64,000 nt of DNA from positions 5,493,690 to 5,557,689 of the forward strand of contig OZ038440.1 of NCBI GenBank assembly GCA_964036275.1. The letters are read 5' to 3'. The stretch comes from Litoditis marina. Its lineage: Eukaryota; Nematoda; Chromadorea; Rhabditida; Rhabditidae. The position numbers and the translations under genes are program-made. The notes beneath the pieces were generated by a model. It had not been told where the DNA came from. It did no database searches and saw nothing but the letters and a program-made list of their open reading frames with translations. Below, piece after piece: positions 32,435-43,100 of the stretch. The first letter of the stretch is position 1; each line of letters starts with the position of its first letter.

Positions 32435-34775
32435 TTAGATAGATTCTCGGTCCACCCTCTGTAATCTCAAACGACGAGTTGGGGCAGAGAACATGCGCGG
32501 TCGTCTTCCTAAAAAGAAAACTTCGAGAAAAGATTGAAATTTCACTGAACAACGAATGCGTTCTCAAACCTGCTCACACTCCAAACTTATATAGTTTGTG
32601 GGAGTAAAAACTACTTTGAGAGGTACACTTTGAATAATGCATACGCTAATGTGCGCATAACCTTCGAGATCATTGAAGATGCTAAACGTTAACCATACCC
32701 AAAAGTCCTGGACTTTCAGAGTGTGTGCTGGGGAAGCCTACGCGCCTGTTTGACAGAGTAAGGTCTGACGCCACTTTTGTTACTTCGATAAACTTATCTT
32801 GCAGCACATCCTGAATCCCTCTTTGACTACTCATAGCATAATAACTACTACTACCTCTCATCATGGAAAATATAACTCTTACCATGTCTCCTCGAAAATA
32901 TGAGTCTCACCATGTCTCCAGATGGCCGGTCCACGCCGTCTCCGCTGGCGAAGCTCTTTTCGGAGTCGATTCTCTAGCATTGAGGTTTTCCCATCAACAC
33001 GCGGCATCGGGGTCACTCCTAAAATAATAAAGTTGATACAAAGTAATATATTCACTATTTTTACATGCGTTCTGCGGTTTTTTCTTGGAAGTTTTTGCCT
33101 CAAAGGTGAAATAGGTAATTTTACAAAGTCTCGTAGATAATTTTCCAATCTAGTAGTCACAATAACACTTGTTAACGTCCAGTCTCGTATCAAACCAACC
33201 TGTTTTGTTCGAAATGTTCTCTATCAGCCGGGGTGCCCTGGTTGTAGCGATGGTGGTAGTAGTAGTTATTATGCTATGAGTGGTCAAAGAGGGATTCAGG
33301 ATGTGCTGCAAGATAAGTTTATCGAAGTAAGTGAAATATGCACGGAAACAAACGTTCAAATGAAAATATTCATTCGCAACACGTTTACGTATCTACGGTC
33401 TACAATAAAACATCAAATTTACATTTGTAGGAACTATACGAAAAGAAAGCAACATTGTCATTCTGTGTCGTTGTTCCATAGTTTGTTCCATCCACTTCTA
33501 ACCCTTCTCTTAATATTACCATCTATAGATAAAGATTAATTATTGTATTCTAAAACGGCTTTTAAATCTACAGTAACACGCTCAAACTTCCAGGTCAAAG
33601 TTTGGTATGTTGGGGTTATTGGATTTGGTCTACATTTTGGTACTGTCTTCTGCATATTTACTACTACAAACTCTGAAAGTTTGAAAACCAAAAAATGAAT
33701 TATTCATTAGAAATAGCCTCCTGAATATTTGACGGATTACTATGGAAGAACATCGGTGTGTTTCCAGCGCGGAAAGTACAGGGGAAGATTGTTTAGTAAT
33801 GGCAGAAAATTTGCATTTCAAAACTCTTACTTGTGGAAAACCCTCTTAAGTTTAAATTTCATACTGTGAGAGACCACATTGAAAAGGTGAAGGCTATACC
33901 TTGGGAATATTTCGTTCCAGATCCTCAAGTTCTGCCTCTTTCATAGTTTCGATTAGTCTTTCTCGTATCTCAGCAGTTGTAGGAATCGCTGGCTGAAATT
34001 TATGTGTGTGGTGTTAAGATGGAAGTCTTAAAATACACTTCAACTAACTTATCACTAGTTTTTAGAACTTTTTAACATTTCGAAACTTATTTACGTACAA
34101 AAGACATACTGATCAAGAAATAGTGATCAAACAAAATGATGTATACGTGTGGAAAAAAAACGCTAAAAGAATCGGGTTCCGCAACGACAAAGTAAAGAAA
34201 AACTAACCTTTCTGGTGTGGAACATTTTCATTTCCTTCTCGATCGCAAATATGTCGACTTTCGGCTGGCTCGAGCTGTTTCCCAAACTTTCATTGCTCGA
34301 TTCCGATGCATTCAGATTCCGGAGCATTTTTGTCGAATTTTTCATCCTTCTTTGCTTTTGTATGTTTCTCAACGCACCAATCATAACGTTCTTTCCTCTT
34401 GAAATTTTCACTTGTTTGAGCTGTCTTTGAGGAGTAGATGTAGTTGATTTCGGTGATGTAGTAGTTACCAGGAGGTTGTTGCCATTCTTCCGGAGATTCT
34501 CGATCTCGCGATGGGCGGGGCTAAGTTTCGTGAGCGGTTTGTATTGAAGGCGCTTGAACGATGGGGCGTTCCGTGCCTTCTGTAGGCGTTGATGTCGTAT
34601 GTGTCTTCTGTGGTACTTCGGCTGCTTTCTAGTCCAACGTTTACTAGGAAGGGCCGCTGGTTTCTTGTTGTTGAAATGAAAAACAGCCCCCGTTGGAGGA
34701 ATTGCACCAGAGTTTCTAGAGAAGTGGTTGGCTGCAGAAAGGTGATTCGCTGGAGAATCGGCAACATGCTTTCTT
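32435..34775 (-). CDS. unrecognised, highly basic protein (5' end uncertain)
   Basis: Five phase-consistent exons: 34208-34775, 33900-33992, 33200-33305, 32911-33018 and 32435-32508. The first is a 189-codon exon rich in Lys, Arg, Ser and Asn (RRHIRHQRLQKAR; NIQKQRRMKNSTKM). Exon 2 is a short acidic helix (AEIRERLIETMKEAELEDLER). Exon 3 is Thr-rich (SIITTTTTIATT). Exon 4 has LRKELRQRRRRGP, and the last has RRPRMFSAPTRRLRLQR before the stop. No signal peptide or known domain was recognised. Exon 1 starts after ATATTTCAG one base into a codon, and I could not find an exon that supplies that codon and an ATG. The first in-frame ATG is at 34384. A different frame of exon 1 opens with an ATG at 34767 (see findings). 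The charge pattern would suit a nucleic-acid-bound or structural protein, but that is only a guess. Confidence 0.6.
32780..32855 (+). repeat. inverted copy of exon 3 of the basic-protein gene
   Basis: 76 bp, identical except for one base to the reverse complement of 33255-33330. It includes the acceptor CTTATCTTGCAG and the first part of exon 3 (33200-33305). It lies in the intron between exons 4 and 5, in antisense orientation to the gene. Confidence 0.9.
33477..33755. mobile_element. TATAG-ended MITE family 2, copy 2 (diverged)
   Basis: It carries the family's internal order: GTTTGTTCCA at the left, TTCCAGGTCAAAGTTTGGTAT, CTACTACAAACTCTGAAAG, then TTGACGGATTACT. It lies in the intron between exons 2 and 3 of the basic-protein gene. 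Its ends are degraded. Confidence 0.6.
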
Positions 34776-35031
34776 CTGAAATATTTTATTTCTTCAATAC
34801 TATTCTCATATTTGGTCAACAAATATAAAAAGAAAACGAGATGTGTTTCATTTGATGCTCTCACTCATATGAACAGTTCAAAGTCTTCACGTCTATGGTA
34901 GTTCGTTAGCTGTTCAGAACAAGCTACACATGAGAAAGACATTTTTTTGCAAATATTTTCTACTTTTCAGCCAAATTCGTTGTGTTTCGACATTGAATAA
35001 ACAAGATTGAGTGAAGTTCATTTTAATTTCT

Positions 35032-38000
35032 TTACTTAGATACTGACTTCGGGGTAGATGGAAGTGGCATCAGTCCAGTTGTTTCACGGTCCAATTGCTC
35101 ATCCGGTAGAATGTAGCATTCACACTGCTGAAAATATCTTCTATGAAAATTATATCACTTTTTACAAAATGTTCTCTCTTTTTCTTGCTTGAAGTCCAGC
35201 AACTGTTTCTAATTTGGTGCACTCTATTATTGAAAAAGAGCCAAATCAAAAGTTTTTCTGAATCAGGAAGATGTCATACTACCTAGATAAAACCTTTCAC
35301 ACTTGTCTTTCGAACGAGATTTTTGTGAATGTTGATGCAAAAACTACAATAATATCATTAGATTCTCGATTATTCAGAAATAATATAATCGAAAGTTGTT
35401 TGAGTTCTCTCACCCTCTCGCCTCGTTTTCCCCTGACTCCTCGGACGCCCCCCATACCTCTTCTACCGTCTCTGCCTCGTCTACCGGGGTTTCCGGGACG
35501 ACCAACAATACCCGGAGATCCGACCTGAAACATTAGAATGATGTTTTATTTGCTTACAATAAGTTCCTAATAAACTATAGTTTCTGGAACAATAAAATAA
35601 ACTCGGGTTATATTTGATGCACAATATTAACATTGAACATGGTCATGCGAAAACATGATAAACAGAAGTGATACCAGAAATGTTCATGATTCAGTACTCC
35701 AATAAACGAGACTTTCTGAAATTAGCAACGAAATGTGTTACTATTCAAGTTGTAATTGTGAACCGAATCTCAGAGTTGTCTTTGTTTTACAAACGCTTTT
35801 CGACCTTCTTCAGTGCTAAACATTTTTTTTGATTATTGCGCTCTTCTCACCGAGTCAGCATTATTCCCGTTCTCTCCCTGCTTTCCGGGCATTCCGGGCC
35901 GCCCCCGACTGCCCTTCTTTCCGGGTGGACTAATTTGACGGAACTCGTCTCGGCCGCTGACCCCAGTCCTGCCCAGTGGTCCCATTGGACCCTAAATAAT
36001 TGGTATGTCACATACACATTGAAGTTACATTTTTTGTTCATGTTACAACTAGGGTTGTTAAACTCGAACTCGAAACTCGACTCGACTCGAAAAAACTCGA
36101 AAATTTTCGAGTTGAGTCGAACTCGAAACTCGAAAACTCGAAATTTCTCAAAACTCTAAAACTCGAAAACTCGAAAACTCGAAATTTCTCAAAACTCTAA
36201 AACTCTAAAACTCGAAAACTCGAAACTTTCCAAAACTCGACAACTCGAAAACTCGAAATTTTCCAAAACTCGAAAACTCGAAAATTCGAAATTTTGAACG
36301 CGAAATCTCGAAAATCAAAATTTCGGACTCGAAAAATGTATCTTTTGGGTCCAAAAACACTCAAAACTCGACTCGAAATAACTCGAAAATTTTCGAGTCG
36401 AGTCGAACTCGAAAACTCGAAATTTCCCAAAACTCGAAAACTCGAAATTTTCCAAAACTTGAAAACTCGATAACTCAAAAACTCGATAACTCAAAAACTC
36501 GAAAACTCGAAATTTCCCAAAACTTGAAAACTCCAAAACTCGAAATTTCGAACTCGATTAACAACCGCATTACAACTGTTTCAATCAGAAAATTTTAAAG
36601 TTCACCATCAGGACGTCACTTTCAGTAGATTTTGACTTGTATTTGGAAAATTTTCATATTGCAAACGCGAACATATGTGGACGAACTGCTGTACAACCGC
36701 ATCAATAACCTGTACAACACGTGTACAGAATGTTCGGGTCTCAATTGTGCGTAGGACTTTCAATGCCAAGCCAAATGTATAATCACATAATGCAAAGCAA
36801 AAAATGTATATTGACATGCAAATTCAAAACGGTGCCTTGAGAGCGAATTTGTCTGTTTATCAATTGTTCAGGTTTTTTTCCATTTCAAGTTAAACAGTTA
36901 CATGTTTCAATTTAATTTCTTCACCTGTTCTCCTGCCTCTCCTTCTCCTCCCGGTCTCCCCATAGTACCGTGTCGTCCTGGTCGACCGGTAGAACCGGGA
37001 CTACCAGCAACACCCACCATTCCTGGAAAGTTAGTTGATAAGACTTGAGCAAACAAAAAGCGGTTTTTTGCGGAAAGCGGTTTTCCCGCTCGGCTGTGTT
37101 TATAGTTTAATCTAGGTGTTTTTGAATGCATGCCCAACTTTTTGAATCATCTCATCCCTATCGAAACATTAAACTTTGTGTTGTTTTCAAAGGTTGTGTT
37201 GTTTTGTTTTTGTCTTGTACAAATGAAGGTAGTTCAAGCATGAGTAATACATGGAGAGTTAATCATAATCTCGATAACAAAATTCACATCCGCTAATTTG
37301 TGTTCACTTTCAATGCGGCTATCCATCTATCTCTGGTATTGCAATGAGATGGACGATTACAATATATCAGTAGTACGAGAAAGGTTGTGAGCACAAAACA
37401 ATGATTGACCATGAGAATAGCACTACACCTAGGAAAACCTAAGGAGAAAGCTAACCTTCCGGCCCGGGTTCTCCGGGTATTCCATCCGGTCCTGGAGCAC
37501 ATATGGAACAGGCTGGTTCTCGATCGGACACCTTCACACTCCCGGCATCTTCCCCTTCAAATTAATGTTGCAACGGCAAGACTAAAATATAAACACACCT
37601 AACTCCAATTAAACCTTTTCATTCTCATGAACGTCATGAAAAAGTGATACTAGTTTGGGATCGTTAAAGTAAATAACATAATATTTCTCATCGTAGATAC
37701 GGGTATGTCAAACTTGCAACCTTTCTTTCCAGGCGGCCCATCGGGCCCGTCCGGTCCGGGAGTACCAGCACTACCGGGCACACCCACTTTCCCGGCGGGA
37801 CATGAACTATAAAAGAACATGTTAACTTTGAAATGAAATCAACAACAACATTCTTAATAGATATGAAGAAAGTTTCTAGTACCGATTTTCCTTTCTGTAA
37901 TGCACAAATGACAAATAACCTCAAAACTTATTTGTTCATTCTCGGAACAAATTATTGACTTTTGGTCTTTGTATGACGATTGACGACCAATAAATCAAGT

Positions 38001-38633
38001 TTGACTGGAAAAATCTCACCTTGCAGCTGCTCGTTTGTGTTTCTCCACACGAGACGGCAATTGCCCGAGCTCCTTTTTCGCGGACGCTCTAATCTCCTGG
38101 AATGAATGGAAATCTTCCGCAACCCATTCCCGAGAAAAACGTGTGGAATGTGGTGTGAACTTTGTGATTCAAAAAAGCTGAACATTCCAACGGAAGGTAT
38201 GAATTTTGAAATGAAACTAAACACTTTGATGCAATGTTGTCAGCGCTAGCTTGAGCACCTGGCGATGTACCGATCCCTCCCAACAGTCCCAACCCATGTA
38301 GAGTTCATATAAGGTTCTCCTGAGATACCTCATGAGCTAGTCGTGAACTCTCAATGTTGTAGCATAGCAATTAATAGAATCTATCTCATGAGATTTCGAG
38401 GGATTGCTGATGTGACTCTCTTTTGTATCGCCTCAAGTGTAGCTTCGAGTGAATACGACTATACTCACCTGAACTTTCTGCATTTCTTGCTCGAATTCTC
38501 TTCGAGTTGACGATATTTCGTTGAGAAGAACCGGTACGAAAAACAGGTTCATTCCGAGTACAATGATACTTATACTAATCGATAATGATACGGAACTGAC
38601 TGGTCCCCAACCAAAAATAGAAATAGACGACAT
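35032..38633 (-). CDS. nematode cuticle collagen
   Basis: A structural protein of the cuticle. Eight exons: 38469-38633, 38020-38096, 37721-37806, 37456-37554, 36925-37022, 35851-35991, 35414-35524 and 35032-35127, encoding 290 residues, the usual family size. The amino-terminal domain has a membrane-anchor run (SISIIVLGMNLFFVPVLL) and the FEQEMQKV region. A basic stretch (VEKHKRAAA) lies in the usual homology-box and furin-site position. Gly-X-Y tracts follow in five exons, interrupted by a segment with CSIC and the SGRDEFRQISPP break. The last exon is a non-triplet tail starting QCECYILPDE. Seven introns is many for this family. The ATG directly follows GTTGCAG with a 1-nt leader, a probable spliced-leader site. 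The specific col gene is not assigned. Confidence 0.93.
36051..36569. mobile_element. hAT-like MITE filled with CTCGAAAA satellite
   Basis: 519 bp in a collagen intron. It begins AGGGTTGTTAAACTCG and ends CGATTAACAACCGCA, and is flanked by TTACAACT on both sides (36043-36050 and 36570-36577), an 8-bp target duplication. The interior is a degenerate repeat of CTCGAAAA / CTCGAAATTT units. All frames are open only because of the repeat. Confidence 0.8.
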
Positions 38634-38637
38634 TCTG

Positions 38638-40160
38638 CAACAGAGAAAAAAAGTTGCAAACTCGACAGATATGAATCTTAAAAGGAAACAGTATGAAAGC
38701 AGGCTGGTTCCTGAATTTCATACTTTATTAACCGTTTCGCACGATGTATAGAGCATGATATGTGGTTAGTAGACTTGGTGAAGTTGTATTTTCTGATTTT
38801 TTCATGGTCAAGTGAAGAGAAAACCTCGAAACATGAAATGAACTGAAACAAAACTGTCTTCATAACTACTGAGTTATGTAGTGTTAGACCACTTTCCTAT
38901 GTGTACCTACAGTACACTTTTTAAAACGGCGTTCCTTATCACGAAAATATTCTTGATAAAAGATTATGATAAGCGAGAAGAAGTTTTGGAAACTAACTTT
39001 AACTTGTAAGAAAACTTAGCTAAAGTTTTGATTTCATACTGTGGGACTTAACGTAGGAATGACAAGAACTATATTTGAACACGAGTAAACAAAAAACTCG
39101 CGAATAGATTGAATGTTTTTGTTGAATAATAAGTGTGTGATGCAATTAACCGAGATCAGATAAGCTAAACTAGGTGGATTATACGAAATTCCCTACTAGT
39201 AATGAGATCATATGTTTTCTCTTTCCAGGCGGCCTAGATGCTAGGGGTAGATTACTTATATGCTACTCATTCACTGCATTCCAAGACACAAAGTATTTAA
39301 AGAAGGACGATTATGTGGACCAATCCCGTTACATCGGTCCTTTAAACTGCAATTGAAAAATATATTGCAGTTTAAAGGACTGAAGCGTTGCGATTGGACC
39401 ACATAATCGTCCTTCTTTAACTTTACCGTTCTTCGTAAAAACAGAGATATTTTCCAAATCTCTAGTTGAAATTGAGAAAAACGAACGTAGATTTTCTGAT
39501 ATTTCTCTCATCTCCACTGTTCGGTATTACTTGTATGAGTGAATGGTAAAACAGTTATATGAGAACGGTAAGTTGTGTTTTGGAGATAAACTTGAAAGAG
39601 TGTTTCGGAAAAACTTTTGTTCATCTTAATGTTATCAGTCCAAGCGATATGGTTCAGTTTGACTTGACTTGAACAATTTGGATGAACGGAGCACAAAAAT
39701 CTTGCTTAGATCGAAAATCTAGTTGTAATCTAACCATTTTCGAAGTTCGAAAAGGTTATTTGGAACAGCTCGAAACATTGTGAGCTGTAATTCATGTTTT
39801 TTCAAACTTTTCCTGAAATTCAACCTTGAATAATGAATAAATCTATTAAACAAAATAGAACGTGGAAAATTTCATTTCTCGAAAACTCGTAGGTGGCGAA
39901 TTGCTTATTATGTCGAAACAAGTGCACAATCATTAAATTATGAAATTGGGGGGGGGGGTGAGCTAAAGCTATGTACTGACTAGAAGCGGGGACTAGACAA
40001 CAACAAATAAGGCACCTATAAAATGAGCAAACTGTATGAAAGCAGAACAACTAAAATGCAAGTAAAAAACCCTATAAGATCAGTTATATACAACAGTTTT
40101 ACAACAAAATTATAAAAAGACCATTTGAAGACTACTGTAAACGGTAGAATCGCGCGTGCG
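38638..40160. other. intergenic region between kettin 3' end and collagen 5' end
   Basis: It contains the third hairpin MITE (39297-39420) and a 9-G run near 39950. The collagen promoter must lie here. No coding exon is supported. Confidence 0.55.
39297..39420. mobile_element. TTAA-ended hairpin MITE, copy 3
   Basis: 124 bp, nearly identical to 2485-2608. It starts TTAAAGAAGGACG and ends CGTCCTTCTTTAA. The stem would span most of the element, with a small loop around the central AAAAAT. Confidence 0.9.
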
Positions 40161-43100
40161 TTAACCTATGTGCTCTGCAGCTTGAGCGAGATTACACAGC
40201 GCAAATTCGGGAACACCGTATCCTCGATCGTCTGGGGACCCGATCGTCTCTGGAAGCAGCACCACTCCTCGGCAGCATGAGTTGTGGAAGCGAGAGAGAC
40301 GACGAGAGATGGAGACGCAGAGTAACAGAGAAGTCTAGATGGCCATGAGAAATTATGCGAAACTACATGTTATCATAAAAAAACAATGAAATACAAGTGG
40401 ACAAAATGAATAATCAGAGAAAAGTTTGTGGCGAAGACTCCGCGGTGTGGAAGATAGGCTCCTACCGACCTGGAAAATCGAGACAGTTTGAGGTGTTAGT
40501 CGGGAAAGAGTTATACCAGCAAGCGGATAGAAAAGAGTTCACCAGATTGAGTTGCAGGAAGAGTTCGAAAAGTTTTCCCGGGAAATTTCCCAACTTTCGA
40601 ACCCAGTTGTTGCGTATTACGGACGAAATAACGAAACCATAGATGTCTTAGTGGGGAGATAGAGAGGGACTAAAAGATAGTCGCATGCAGTTTTCTGGTA
40701 CTGGTTCATGTTCTTTTCCCCAACTATTTTTCTGTTCACTCTAGTTTTCTCATTCACGTACAACAATCTTCTGTATAACAATGCACACATTTGTGCTCTA
40801 CCATATAAATTCATCTTACAGAGAATACATATATATAACTTTTTCCTTTGAAACTACCATTTAATCTTGTTTTTGTGTGATGGTTTTTGGAAAAAGTAAG
40901 TACTGCTCAACCACTCGATAACGTACTGAGTGTGAGCTTGGCCTGAGATTGTGCAGCTCCCTTGGGATTCCGGATGGAGCAGGCGTAGTCACCGGCACTG
41001 GCCGGCGTCACTCGCGCCAACTCCAGAATAGCCTTCTTGCCCTCTCGCAAAACCTGGAAATACCATTTTGAGCGCAGTTCTTGATGTCACTTCCTACAAA
41101 AAGATAATTTAATTCCAAATCCTTCCACTTTTTCTCCATTTCCCGGCACCGTAGCAAAGTTGGTGAGCTCATATCTATCGAGAAATCACAGCATGGGTTA
41201 GGTGTGGACCAGATGGTTCAGCTCGGATTTTTCAATCATACTTTGCCATAGTACCTAAGGTCATTTCAGTTACAATCAACTGAATCACAAGTAGAATGCC
41301 GAGAAAGTACAGAGGTATAGGTGAACATGACGAAGAATATACCTTGACATCGCGACCGGCATGGATGGGTTTTCCGTTGAATGTCCATTGGACAGTCGGG
41401 TCCGGATCCCCGTCAACCTCGCATACGAACTTCACGGTATGACCTGCAGGAATTAGAATACAACTCAAAACAATCGATATAATTATACATTTAAGCTTGT
41501 TTGTTTCCGTCAATTTCAAGCGCCTTCTAGGTACGAACACGAATTTCACACAACACCAAGTGATACGGAAGAAAAGTTGTATCGTTTTGCTTTGTAATCT
41601 GATTCCGAGAACCAATGCAATTTATATATGAAATTGTCCGTAAAATTGTTCTCAGCCGTGAATAGCAAACAACTCGTTATTCCAACCAAGCAGAAAAGCA
41701 TGAAACCCCGCAATTGGTTTATAAAAATACAGCGCTAAGAAACTCGAAAATGGTTAAAACAACAAACAATGTACAAATAGTTATTGCTTGCGCTTGCTGG
41801 AACAAAAGTAAAAGTTCACCCCGTTTCGTAGAAATGTCACTCAATTTGGTAGTGAACTGAGGAGCATCTGGAGTGGTTATGAAACAGTTAAGGAAAATCC
41901 GAAAACTTGTTTTCACATATTGAGTTCAATCTAGAAACCATTTATAAAAGTAATCTACATTCGATTTCTCAAAATGGGTGAAAACGAAAAAACAACGTAT
42001 AAAGAAGGTTCACGTTAGTACACGTTTCACGTGACTATTGATTTTTCTTGTTTGTTCAGTACTGTTTTGTTGTTGTTTACCTTGTCTGGCGGAGATATCG
42101 GTGAGTTTCGCGACGAAATGCGGTGAGTCGGCAGCCGGTTTGTCCTGGACGGCACTGGTGCCACCACGGGTGATGGTGGTCTTGGCAATGCGACCGGATT
42201 TGGCTGGAATTCACAAGAAATATTGTAGTTTACATTCGAATTATTATAAACTAGAATAAAATTTACATAATAGGGAAAGTAAAAAATAGTATTGCACCTG
42301 GACTTGGCTTGAACTGACGATTTATGTTATATTTCACATTAACAATGTTGAAGTTTACAGTTACTTTCTCCCAATAAGGTTTTTTGAAACAGTGAATTTA
42401 ACTAGATCTACTTCCAAAAGCAGATGTATTCAAGTTTAATAATAATAATAATATTTTACGGCCACTATTTCAGCCGTGTGTTACTCTAAAGAGGTGGGGG
42501 TCCGTAGAAGAGAAACTAGGCTTGGGTGAGCGTTAGTAACAGCTCATGTGGTCTGCCATGAGAATACCGCCCCGAGTTGGATCGAACCCTGGTATATTGA
42601 GTTCGCTCACAATCAGTCGACCATTCAACGTTTGTCACGTGAACTCACGTGTGAGTACGAGATTGGCGACAGAAGATGCCTTTCCAGCTGGGTTGCTGGC
42701 CTCGACCTTGTACTCGGCCACGTCCTCCTGTTGCGTGTTGGTGATCTTCAGAGAGGCGACTCCGTTCGTCTGCGAGATCTGGAAACCGGGATGATTTTCG
42801 AATATATGTGTCTTTCTATACCGTTTCTCTCTCTTTTCTCTCTCCCCTCTCTCTTTCTCTTGTACTCTATCTTTCTATCTCTCTGTGAAGAGTTCTCTAC
42901 CGATTTGATAATTTGAATTTTTTTGCACTCACCTCGTAGGCGCTACTCTTCTTCACGGGCTCGTTGTTTCTGTACCATCGGATAGTTGGCTCTGAAACAT
43001 GACATTTTTATATCAATTCGTTTAAATATCTGCGTTTTTTTCTTTCTTATAAAGTTTTTATCAATTTATTCATCTCTGCAACATCTGTGCAACAACATGG

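Noticed and set aside
36000..36536. Several ORFs of 66-107 codons with SSFRVLEFWKIS or KLENSK repeats
   Set aside because: They arise from the CTCGAAAA satellite inside a hAT-like MITE and are open in several frames simply because the repeat lacks stops.
40179..40344. Open plus-strand frame starting LERDYTAQIREHR after CTCTGCAG
   Set aside because: No in-phase partner exons were found on the plus strand. The minus strand of the same DNA gives a terminal kettin exon with the right phase and a good CTTCCAG acceptor.
40397..40642. 81-codon plus-strand ORF downstream of kettin
   Set aside because: No splice context, no recognisable motif, and codon use unlike nearby genes. It lies in an intron of kettin between the last two exons.
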